49,270 bases of DNA, taken from the NCBI GenBank assembly GCA_002085445.1, contig NBMI01000163.1, forward strand, positions 1-49,270, read 5' to 3'. This document shows positions 35,260-43,314 of this stretch, in pieces. The position numbers and the translations under genes were made by a program. How positions within the stretch are numbered: the stretch's first letter is position 1; the number at the start of each line of letters is the position of its first letter. The DNA is from Candidatus Parabeggiatoa sp. nov. 2. GTDB taxonomy: Bacteria; Pseudomonadota; Gammaproteobacteria; Beggiatoales; Beggiatoaceae. The notes beneath the pieces were generated by a model. That model was given only the letters and a program-made list of their open reading frames with translations, ran no database searches and had not been told where the DNA came from.

Positions 35260-35892
35260 TTAATTTAATGGTATTGTTTCTGCAAATACCTCGTCACGAT
35301 ATTGCCGATAAAAGAGCAATGTCTTATGCACCGCTTTAACGATGGCTCGCGGCGTAATGGTAGCGCCGGTGAATTGATCAAATACACCACCATCCCGCTT
35401 AACTTTCCAGGCAGTCGTCTTATTGGGATTATTCAAAGAACGCCCATTAAAGCCAAAAATCCAGTCGGAACGACGCACTTCAATATTATCACCCAAACCG
35501 GGCGTTTCTTGATGAGAAAGTACGCGCACCCCCACCAATATCCCTTCATAATTGATACCGACTAATAAACGGATACGTCCACTATAACCATCGGGCGCTA
35601 CCGAAGTTAGCACAGCGGCCACTGGCTGTCCGCCTTTGCGGGCACGATAAATTGTCACAGGCTCATCCGTACCCAAAAAGGCCTCATGTTGCATTTCGCG
35701 AGTATCGCTAAACAAATCATTATCATAACGCTCCGGCGGAATAAGCGCACTTAAAGTACGCAATAAAGTCATACGCTCATTCTCTTTAATTTGCTCATCT
35801 GTGGCTTGAAAACTGAAGGCTACCAACCCACCCCCTAGCACCGCAAAAAGAGTTAACAGGGCGGCCGCACGCGCCATTTGTTTTACTAACAT
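35260..35892 (-). CDS. rnfG: Rnf electron transport complex subunit RnfG
   Basis: About 210 residues. RnfG is the periplasm-facing flavoprotein of the Rnf ferredoxin:NAD+ oxidoreductase and binds FMN covalently at a Thr in S/TGATxT; here FTGATITPRAIVKAV (about 186-200). A single N-terminal transmembrane helix is followed by the FMN-binding domain with SHQETPGLGDNIE. I prefer ATG 35892 (MLVKQMARAAALL) to the TTG at 35916, because AAAGAGA lies before it and family length fits. Tandem AACTGAT heptamers lie just upstream. rnfE, which normally follows, is absent. Confidence 0.92.
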   Translation of the reverse strand: MLVKQMARAAALLTLFAVLGGGLVAFSFQATDEQIKENERMTLLRTLSALIPPERYDNDLFSDTREMQHEAFLGTDEPVTIYRARKGGQPVAAVLTSVAPDGYSGRIRLLVGINYEGILVGVRVLSHQETPGLGDNIEVRRSDWIFGFNGRSLNNPNKTTAWKVKRDGGVFDQFTGATITPRAIVKAVHKTLLFYRQYRDEVFAETIPLN

Positions 35893-36379
35893 ACTTAAAG
35901 ATCTCTTTCTATTCAATGATCAGTTATCAATGATCAGTTATCAGTTATCAGTTATTAGAAATGTTCAGACAAATATTTGGGGGAGGGGGAGTCCAAGATT
36001 TATCTTGGACGTCTATTCTTAAGGCTATTCACTAGGGGCCCCTTCAGGGTTAAGGCTCCCCTTGCTGTTCCCCCAACTTCGGTCAATAAATAATAAAAAC
36101 AATCATTTAAATCTCATTAAACTCATTAATCATTAATCATTAATCATTAATCATTAATTGTTAATTATGTTCCCAGGTTTCACCTCAATGCCATTAAGTT
36201 AAGGGCAACCACAAGGGATTGCCCCTACGAAACCTCGCGTCTTTAGGGACTTTCGAGGTTTTCCAACCGGTTCGCCCAGTTGAGCCCCCCTTGCTGTTCC
36301 CCAACTTCGGTCAATAACTAATAAAAACAATCATTAATCATTAATCATTAATCATTAATCATTAATCATTAATTAATGA
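35893..36379. repeat. Heptamer block between rnfD and rnfG
   Basis: About 35915-35957 on the minus strand reads as TAACTGA heptamers broken by CATTGA. Two tracts of ATTAATC heptamers lie at about 36122-36158 and 36331-36372. Between them is the left half of the CCATTAAGTTAAGGGCAACC element (about 36188-36230) and a duplicated CCCCAACTTCGGTCAATAA (about 36070 and 36300). In other bacteria rnfD and rnfG are adjacent, so about 460 bases were gained here. Confidence 0.85.
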
Positions 36380-37411
36380 TCACTGATCATGTCCAAACAC
36401 GCGAGGTTGCGTGTAATAATCAATAGTGGGCGCCGCCATATTCATCAACAAAACGGCAAACGCCATTGAGTCTGGATAACCACCCCAAGTCCGAATCAGG
36501 TAAATTAATATACCAATACCGGCCCCATAAAATAAGCGGCCCTTATTCGAGGTTGCAGCACTCACCGGATCCGTCGCAATAAAAAACGCACCGATTATCG
36601 ACGCGCCACCTAAAATATAAAACAGGGGTGAAGGATAAAGATCAGCATCAAACAGGGTAAAAAATCCCGATATGAGAAACAAACTGCCCAACACAGCAAC
36701 GGGAATGTGCCAAGTAATCACCCGTTTATAAATCAGCCAACAGCCGCCCAAGAAAAACGCACCGCCTATCCATTCCCATCCCTTCGCACCAAAAGTGCCA
36801 AACAAAGGATTGCGCTTAATTTCTTCGACAGTGTGAAACTGTGTGAGTTCGGTTTTCATCGTATCCAACGGCGTTGCACCGCTAAGCGCATCCAACGTGA
36901 GGCCACCCGTCGGTTGTCCAGTAAAAGTAATACTAAGGCTATCAAGGATACCCGGAAAATGACCACTTATCGAGGCAAGCGCGGCCCACTGAGTCATTTC
37001 AAATGGGAATGAAATCAACAACATAGCATAACCCACCACAGCGGGGTTGAATGGATTATAGCCCAATCCACCGTACAAGTGTTTGGCAAAAATGATTCCA
37101 AAAGCCGTGCCTAACACACTTATCCACCAAGGTGCAAACGGTGGCAGCGCCGATGCCAGCAACCAGGCTGTCACTAAGGCGCTGTTATCGGTGAGAAAGG
37201 GACGCAAGGGGCGATGGCGTAGCCAAAGCATCAGGGCTTCACAGCTTAATGCCGTCACACTGCACAATAGAATATTAACGACAATGCCCCACCCAAAAAA
37301 ATAGACATAAACGGCAATGCCGGGTATAAGAGCATATAGCACTTGTCGCATCACTTCTGGCACGCTAGTGCCTTGATGCGTGAAAGGGGCTGGTGATGTT
37401 CTAAATTGCAT
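36380..37411 (-). CDS. rnfD: Rnf electron transport complex subunit RnfD
   Basis: 343-residue membrane subunit of the Rnf complex with about nine to ten helices. The covalent FMN site is ALSGATPLDTMK near residue 185. RPFLTDNSALVTAWLLASALPPFAPWW and HLYGGLGYNPFNPAVVGYAMLL are typical of the RnfD/NqrB family. The final residues CAT GAT CAG TGA lie in a TGATCACTGATCAT repeat that supplies the stop. rnfC should precede it but only repeats are found. It has no clear ribosome site. Confidence 0.94.
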   Translation of the reverse strand: MQFRTSPAPFTHQGTSVPEVMRQVLYALIPGIAVYVYFFGWGIVVNILLCSVTALSCEALMLWLRHRPLRPFLTDNSALVTAWLLASALPPFAPWWISVLGTAFGIIFAKHLYGGLGYNPFNPAVVGYAMLLISFPFEMTQWAALASISGHFPGILDSLSITFTGQPTGGLTLDALSGATPLDTMKTELTQFHTVEEIKRNPLFGTFGAKGWEWIGGAFFLGGCWLIYKRVITWHIPVAVLGSLFLISGFFTLFDADLYPSPLFYILGGASIIGAFFIATDPVSAATSNKGRLFYGAGIGILIYLIRTWGGYPDSMAFAVLLMNMAAPTIDYYTQPRVFGHDQ

Positions 37412-37967
37412 AAGTTAAACAAACAAACTATTTTATAGAATTACGGGCCGATAAACGAATTAAGAACATACATAGTACAACGAATTGCGCTAGTACAACG
37501 AATTACGCGGATAAACGAATTAAGAGCATATATAGTACAACGAATTACGCGGATAAACGAATTAAGAGCATATATAGTACAACGAATTACGCGGATAAAC
37601 GAATTAAGAACAACGAATTACGCGGATAAACGAATTGTTGTACTACTGCCCCACAAGCCGCCGCGCTTAACGAATCAACCCCACTCCCAAATTTGTCGCT
37701 CTGAATACTCGCCAAGCATAAAAGTCTTAAATTCGTTTATCCCCGTAATTCGTTGTACTCTATGACTTATGCGACTTTTAAATTAATCCTGTCAATCCAT
37801 TAATCCGTTTAATCTTGTTCAAGCATTTTCAGAATGATCAGAATAAAAATCTATAATCACTTGAAGTACACCAAGAATCTGCGCCAGATTACCAAGAAAA
37901 TACTTTCTCGCATCAATCAGAATGGTTTGGTTCTCAAGTTTCAAAAACTGCCACACATCACCATTAG
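37412..37967. repeat. Cluster of GTACAACGAATT bipartite repeats
   Basis: Five tandem or near-tandem bipartite units lie at about 37476-37636 with AAGAGCATATATAGTAC-type linkers. Then comes a segment (about 37636-37760) that is duplicated at 43043-43165, including TGCCCCACAAGCCGCCGCGC. From 37800 on the sequence has no recognised gene until the ATPase remnant. Confidence 0.85.
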
Positions 37968-38165
37968 TCACACAGCCAAAAATGGTTTCAATCGGTTGGT
38001 ATACAGTTCTTTTAGCCCTGAAACTCTCTCGCTTTTCACCAATCCCTTCAATCGAAAAAATTGTTGGGTAGCACCGCGCTTGTACCTATAAGTCACTTCG
38101 CGTTGGATTCCAAAAGCCAAAGCTGAAGCTTTGGACTCCAAAAGCAAGGTTCTTTTGGGGGCCAT
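37968..38165 (-). pseudogene. C-terminal scrap of an AAA ATPase
   Basis: Minus-strand translation TYRYKRGATQQFFRLKGLVKSERVSG matches the C-terminus AYRNKRGATRLKGLGKS of the ATPase fragment at 41378-42118. Nucleotide similarity continues into AAACTCTC..GCTTTTC.CCAATCCC, so this is a degraded duplicate of that gene's 3' end, not an active gene. Confidence 0.65.
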
Positions 38166-38543
38166 GTTGGCAAATTAATTCAGTTGATTTTATTGAAGGC
38201 CCTTTCCTAAAATGAAAAATGAAAACTGAAAACATAGTACAGCGAATTGCGCGGATAAACGAATTAAGAACGTACATTGGGGGCCATGTTGGCAAATTTG
38301 ATTGAAGGCCCTTTGAAAAATGAAAAATGAAAACCTAGTACAGCGAATTGCGCGGATAAACGAATTAAGAACGTACATTGGGGGCCATGTTGGCAAATTG
38401 ATGGCCTTATCGAGAAAAACGTCTAAATTTTGATTCTAAGTACGTCTCAAAAATTGAGTCAAAAGCTAAAGCTTTGGACTCCAAAAAAAGCGCCGTTTGT
38501 AACGGTGCAAAGTAGAGAGGAAATTGAGGTTTGGCATAATTAT
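38166..38543. repeat. Composite repeat units of about 100-120 bp
   Basis: Two full units and one partial: GGGGGCCATGTTGGCAAATT, a short variable stretch, GAAGGCCCTTT, ATGAAAA heptamers, then the bipartite GTACAGCGAATTGCGCGG repeat and AAGAACGTACATT. They begin near 38156, 38279 and 38380. The same composite occurs at 40968-41160. Confidence 0.82.
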
Positions 38544-39467
38544 TCACTTAAATTTAATAGTGTCGGGATAAAAATGAAACCGCAAATCGCCGGTTTTAAT
38601 ATGTTGAGCAAACAATTTTCTTTCCCTATTCGGCAATCTGAATTTACGCAATTGACCATATTTTCTGAGAGTGCTGTCAGACTCTCCGCTGACATTGAGT
38701 CCATATTGTGTCAATTTCGGCTCACTATACGAGCCTTCTGTCCAGTCTGTTGCATATTGGTTAAGTCGTTTCAACTTCTCAATGATTTGATCTAAATATT
38801 TCGACTGAATGCCTAGTCTGGTTAATTGTTTTTCAACTTCACCGCATAAAACTAAATGAGGAAAAAATTCTGCTCTTTTTTCCCATAAATCTCGACTTTT
38901 TTGAAGTCGTTCTCGTTTTTTCTTTTCAAACCAGGTTTTATGCTTGTCTAAATGTTCTTGTCTTGAGGCATGCCTGACGGCAATGGTTTTGGTCGTCTCG
39001 CTACCATCTTCTTTGAGAAACCAATGTTCAATATTTTTTATCTCATCACTATCCCATAAGTCCTGAGATAAAAAACTAACGCAAAGTGTTTCTAATAAAT
39101 AAGCAACGCCTAATCCGTCAGCCAATTTGACTTCATCGCCTACCTTGATTTTAAATTCGGAGAGACTATTCCGTTCTTTAGCAATTGGATCGTCATCATT
39201 TATTAGGGGTGAATAAAAGACAATATCTCTAAAGCTATCTTTTAAATCATCTTCTACATCAGAATCTTTTAGCCATTGTGATACAAGGTAATTAGGCGCT
39301 ATCTGCAATTGGTAAAGATTACCAATATTTTCATGCAAGCGAAGTGTTTGAAAACCAAACTCCCTCGCTTTTGTACAAGTCTGTATAAACGTTTTCAGTC
39401 CTTCTTTGGCTTCGTATATATTCGCAAAAGGCGTTGTTGAAAGTTCATTAAAAATATAAATGTCCAT
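38544..39467 (-). CDS. Unknown partner of the DUF3696-type ATPase
   Basis: 307 residues with no family I can name. It starts 6 bases after the ATPase gene's stop, so the two are almost certainly co-transcribed. Visible features: GDEVKLADGLGVAYLLETLCVSFLS (about 112-136), a highly charged helix KHKTWFEKKKRERLQKSRDLWEKR (about 174-197), HLVLCGEVEKQL, and a C-terminal KYGQLRKFRLPNRERKLFAQHIKTGDLRFHFYPD. The last block resembles RelE/Gp49-like beta sheets, suggesting an effector fold, but the protein ends soon after, possibly truncated. A fragment of this gene is duplicated at 42476-42631. Confidence 0.75.
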   Translation of the reverse strand: MDIYIFNELSTTPFANIYEAKEGLKTFIQTCTKAREFGFQTLRLHENIGNLYQLQIAPNYLVSQWLKDSDVEDDLKDSFRDIVFYSPLINDDDPIAKERNSLSEFKIKVGDEVKLADGLGVAYLLETLCVSFLSQDLWDSDEIKNIEHWFLKEDGSETTKTIAVRHASRQEHLDKHKTWFEKKKRERLQKSRDLWEKRAEFFPHLVLCGEVEKQLTRLGIQSKYLDQIIEKLKRLNQYATDWTEGSYSEPKLTQYGLNVSGESDSTLRKYGQLRKFRLPNRERKLFAQHIKTGDLRFHFYPDTIKFK

Positions 39468-39473
39468 AGCATG

Positions 39474-40580
39474 TTATTTCAACAATTCATCCAACTGATT
39501 GCCCCACTCATCAAAAAAGCCTTTAGGCCTTTTATCAAGTCGGCCATTTTCATCCAAAAAAGGCTGAATAATTTCAGTGATATGTTCTTCAAGATCGCGT
39601 TCAAAAAAGAAAATACCCACATTTTCTGGTGAGATATTTTTCTGTTTAGCAGCCACACGCACGCCGTTTAAGACATGGTCACTATGTGTTTCAATAAACA
39701 GTTGTACGCCATTTTCGGCCGCGAGCGCAAACAATTTTCCTAAACGAGCTTGTCCTTGAGGATGTAAATGGGATTCTGGATTCTCAATAATCAGCAAATC
39801 ACCAGGGCGGGCAAACAAAACGGCTGTCACTACCGGCAAAACATAAGTCAAACCAAAACCAACATTGGTGGGTTTGAATTCCTCAGTCAATTCCTCACCC
39901 ACTTCAAATTGATAAGATAATCGGGCAACCTCAAATTCCTCAGATAAAGTCACTCGAACATCGGGGGTGATTTCTCCCATCCAAGCGTCAAGTTGTGCCA
40001 ATAACGCTAACGAGTTTGCTTTTGGGTGAGCCAAATTGTTTATGGGTATTTCTTGACGCTGATTTTTAGCGAGAAAATAAACGGTAAATTCTCCGTGATT
40101 ACCCAAGGAATGAATTTGTTCAACATGAGAAACCGATGCAGGAAAAAACGTTTTGGGAGTCACTCTTTCCGCACTTAAATATTGAAAGTTGTTCGTAAAT
40201 AGGGCTTGTTGGAAAATGTGTTCTTGTTCAGAGAGTTTGAGTTTATGGGTGGGCAGCAGTTCAAATTCAGCTTGAGACTGAAATTCGCCAATCAGTTCGA
40301 GCGCCTGTTCCCATTCCACTTCAAAGATAACGAGGTTATCTTCTGTACCAGACATTGAATAAGCATCTTTGCCTTTGCCAATCTCAATCAACTCACCGTT
40401 GAGTAATAATCCTTTATCTAACAGCGTGTTTTGCCGATAGGATTGCCGGAGCAATAACAGAGATTGAAGAAAGGTAGATTTTCCCAACGCATTTAAGCCC
40501 GTAAAAATATTTAACCGAGCGGGCGGTATTTCAGCTTCTTGAAAGGCTTTGAAATTCTTGAGGTAAATGTTACTGATCAT
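39474..40580 (-). CDS. AAA ATPase with DUF3696 C-terminus (SMC/OLD-like)
   Basis: 368-residue ABC-type ATPase of the AAA_15/21 plus DUF3696 group. Walker A is GLNALGKS (about 28-35). The signature-like stretch NVGFGLTYVLPVV precedes Walker B IIENPESHLHP (about 264-274) and H-loop ETHSDHVLNGVR. The C-terminal tail RPKGFFDEWGNQLDELL is the DUF3696 mark. Such ATPases occur in anti-phage and other conflict modules with a second effector gene; here the partner is the 307-residue protein just downstream. Start ATG with AGGAAATAC. Intact as sequenced. Confidence 0.85.
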   Translation of the reverse strand: MISNIYLKNFKAFQEAEIPPARLNIFTGLNALGKSTFLQSLLLLRQSYRQNTLLDKGLLLNGELIEIGKGKDAYSMSGTEDNLVIFEVEWEQALELIGEFQSQAEFELLPTHKLKLSEQEHIFQQALFTNNFQYLSAERVTPKTFFPASVSHVEQIHSLGNHGEFTVYFLAKNQRQEIPINNLAHPKANSLALLAQLDAWMGEITPDVRVTLSEEFEVARLSYQFEVGEELTEEFKPTNVGFGLTYVLPVVTAVLFARPGDLLIIENPESHLHPQGQARLGKLFALAAENGVQLFIETHSDHVLNGVRVAAKQKNISPENVGIFFFERDLEEHITEIIQPFLDENGRLDKRPKGFFDEWGNQLDELLK

Positions 40581-41377
40581 TAAGTATTTCCTATTTCAGA
40601 GATTTAATCGTACAACGAATTACGCGGATAAACGAATTAAGTACAACTAATTACGCGGATAAACGAATTAAGTCTGCCTCAGGTGAGAAACGTTGATAAC
40701 ATTTTGGGTGGGCTGATCACAAGGTGTCGCTGCCCAAAGGGTAATAGGATAGGCTTAGCGTAATAATAAAAATTATTTGGTTAAGTATTCGCCTATTTAA
40801 TGGTCGCCTAAAACGAGTGTTATTGTACTACAATAATTAGAATGTGTACCACTTATCCTACAGACTTTGAGTTATCTTGCCGCTTTAAAGGATCGGTTTC
40901 TTATTTCGGCGCGGTTTTAAATAACTGAAAAATTAAAAATGAAAAAGACTAAGGTGTCTATATGTTTTGGGGGCCATGTTGGCAAATTTGATTGAAGGCC
41001 CTTTCCTAAAATGAAAACTGAAAACATAGTACAGCGAATTGCGCGGATAAACGAATTAAGAACGTACATTGGGGGCCATGTTGGCAAATTTGATTGAAGG
41101 CCCTTTCCTAAAATGAAAAATGAAAACATAGTACAGCGAATTGCGCGGATAAACGAATTAAGTACAGACATAGTACAACGAATTACGCGGATAAACGAAT
41201 GAAATAGTACAGCGAATTACGCGGATAAACGAATTAAGAACATACATAGTACAACGAATTACGCGGATAAACGAATGAAATTAATCTTAAAACTAGATAA
41301 TAAAATGACTTGATGTCAATGATTTGTCGCTCTGAATACTCGCCAAGCATACATCGCTTCTCCCGCCGCTAAACTCT
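40581..41377. repeat. Repeat region upstream of the ATPase pair
   Basis: Two bipartite GTACAACGAATTACGCGG units at about 40611-40671, unique AT-rich sequence (40680-40930), two composite GGGGGCCATGTTGG units (40970-41160), then further bipartite units to 41275. The segment GAAATTAATCTTAAAACTAG to about 41352 is duplicated at 42794-42870. No gene. Promoter of the ATPase pair not identified. Confidence 0.82.
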
Positions 41378-42118
41378 CTAGCTTTTCCCCAATCCCTTCA
41401 ATCGAGTAGCACCGCGCTTGTTCCTATAAGCCAAAATCACCGATTCTTTGGCGCGTTCATCTTCAATATAGTTCAATATCATTGGACTATGTGTCGTAAT
41501 AATCACTTGCTTAGGCGCGGTAACTAATAAGTCAACCAGAGTTTCTACCCGTTCTGAGTTAATCCCATCCTCAATTTCATCAAACAATAACACAGTATGG
41601 CTTGTCATCATTTGGGATAAGATAGCCAATAACCTTAATAATCCATCACTGACATGCTTGGCTTCGGTTCTGATAAGCTCGCCTTCGGGGAACTGTTCAT
41701 TGACAAAGAGTTTTTTCCAGCCGCGAAATTTTGCGCGGGTTTCAAAAGACTTAAAAGTTGGGCTAAACGGTTTTTGGATGTGATTAATGAGTTCTATGCT
41801 TTCATTTTCCGATAAATTATGCAAAAAAGCCGAAAGTTTTTCACCACCAAAGCCTAAATCATCATCCGATTTCCGTGCCCTCTTTCGCATGAGTTGCGGG
41901 CTGAGTAAGTCAAGTGATTTGATTGAAGTTAAAAAGCGACGAATTTGTTTCAGCTCTTCAGATAAAAACCTCTCAAGAATGGCAGACAAAGCTGAACCTT
42001 GATATTTAAATTCAAGACTTTTTTCTGGGTTATCTCCAATATAGTATAAGCCATTCGTCACTTTAAAAAGAGTCTTACCTGCCTCATTCGTTATGATTTC
42101 GTTGGTGCAAGTTAAGGT
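41378..42118 (-). pseudogene. AAA ATPase C-terminal fragment (5' end lost)
   Basis: Intact C-terminal half of an SMC/OLD-like ATPase: AKHVSDGLLRLLAILSQMM (signature motif), TVLLFDEIEDGINSERVETL (Walker B with Asp-Glu), IITTHSPMILNYI (H-loop), ending RGATRLKGLGKS. The first usable start is GTG at 42061, but the same frame continues upstream (TLTCTNEIITNEAGKTLFKV) until about 42118, where a GCGCGCGTGAGGCGATAAATC repeat begins. Walker A and the N-terminal lobe are missing. Truncation by repeat-mediated rearrangement is the simplest reading. Confidence 0.8.
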
Positions 42119-42196
42119 GGACGACTGCGCGCGCGTGAGGCGATAAATCGCCTACTACAAACGATAAAAATCCTTGCTTATATACAATCCTTGTAG

Positions 42197-42455
42197 TTAA
42201 TTAACCACCTCAATCTTCACCCGCCGATTTTTAGCCAACGCGGCTTCACTGTCACCACTCACCAACGGGCGGCTATCGCCATAACCAAAAGTTTTGATAC
42301 GGGTGTGCAATACGCCGCGCTGCGCGAGTGCTGCTTTGAATGAATCGGCACGTTTTTGAGAAAGTTGCCAATTTAAATAATCACTCTCTGTCTTGGAAAA
42401 ACCAGCAAAGGCTTGAGAATCAGAATGCCCGTGAATGAGGATATTTCGCGCCTTA
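42197..42455 (-). pseudogene. OmpA-like peptidoglycan-binding domain fragment
   Basis: Minus-strand frame ILIHGHSDSQAFAGFSK, then LSQKRADSFKAALAQRG, FGYGDSRPLVSGDS and AKNRRVKIEVVN followed by TAA. This is the C-terminal OmpA/Pal peptidoglycan-binding domain (GHSDS, Q.RA, GYG...P, NRRV). The upstream part is cut off at about 42455 by a fragment of another gene, so no start is available. The stop is followed by a CTACAAGGATTG repeat. Confidence 0.8.
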
Positions 42456-42475
42456 TTCTAAAATGAAAAATGAAA

Positions 42476-42631
42476 ACGAAATATTTCGACTGAATGCCTA
42501 GTCTGGTTAATTGTTGTTTTTCAACTTCACCGCATAAAACTAAATGAGGAAAAAATTGCTCTCGTTTCTCCCATAAATCTCTACTTTTTTGAAGTCGTTC
42601 TCGTTTTTTATTTTCAAACCCTGTTTTATGC
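42476..42631 (-). pseudogene. Duplicated internal piece of the 38544-39467 gene
   Basis: About 155 bases nearly identical to 38795-38945 within the unknown ATPase-partner gene (coding for the KKKRERLQKSRDLWEK to GEVEKQLTRLGIQSKY part), with small indels. It is not open as a gene and lies directly against the OmpA fragment. Confidence 0.82.
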
Positions 42632-43314
42632 TTGAATTTCCAGGGGCGTTGCTCCTGGCTTTAAAATTAAATAGTACAACGAATTACGCGGATGAACGAA
42701 TTAAGTACAACGAATTACGCGGATAAACGAATTAAGTACAACGAATTACGCGGATAAACGAATTAAGTACAACGAATTACGCGGATAAACGAATGAAATT
42801 AATCTTAAAACTAGATAATAAAATGACTTGATGTCAATGATTTGTCGCTCTGAATACTCGCCAAGCATATTGAGATTAAATCGAATTGCTCTAACTTATT
42901 GAAAAGTCGAACTCAACTTAAAAACAAAACCCATTAGTTGTACTGATTCGTTCCAACATATGGCCCACAAATCTTGGTTATTAACCTATAAAAAATAGGG
43001 TTTATATATTATAGTACAACGAATTACGCGGATAAACGAATTGTTGTACGACTGCCCCACAAGCCGCCGCGCTTAACGAATCAACCCCATTCCCAAATTT
43101 GTCGCTCTAAATACTCGCCAAGCATAAAAGTCTTAAATTCGTTTATCCCCGTAATTCGTTGTACTGTTCCAACCTATGGCCCACAAATCTTGCTTATTAA
43201 CGTATAAAAAATAGGGTTTATATTTAAAAAAAAGGTCTTCTAAATCAGTTAATGACAGTCAACTTATTGAGATTAACTCGAATTGATCTAACTTATTGAA
43301 AAGTCGAACTCACG
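42632..43314. repeat. Bipartite repeat array and permuted duplications
   Basis: Four bipartite units at 31-base period (about 42671-42795), then the 42794-42870 duplicate of 41276-41352. Next, TTATTGAGATTAAATCGAATT (about 42868) recurs at about 43262, and ATGGCCCACAAATCTTG with TATAAAAAATAGGGTTTATA occurs at about 42959-43005 and 43175-43225. Between lie a bipartite unit (43016-43046) and the copy of 37636-37760 (43043-43165). The repeat block ends at the helicase stop codon. No gene. Confidence 0.85.

Noticed and set aside
38544..40580. Septu or PARIS system
   Set aside because: The ATPase is of the right broad type, but the partner shows neither an HNH motif (PtuB) nor a Toprim/DUF4435 signature (AriB).
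42671..42795. CRISPR-like array of 31-base period
   Set aside because: The whole period is repeated, so no spacers; the unit is a genome-wide dispersed repeat.
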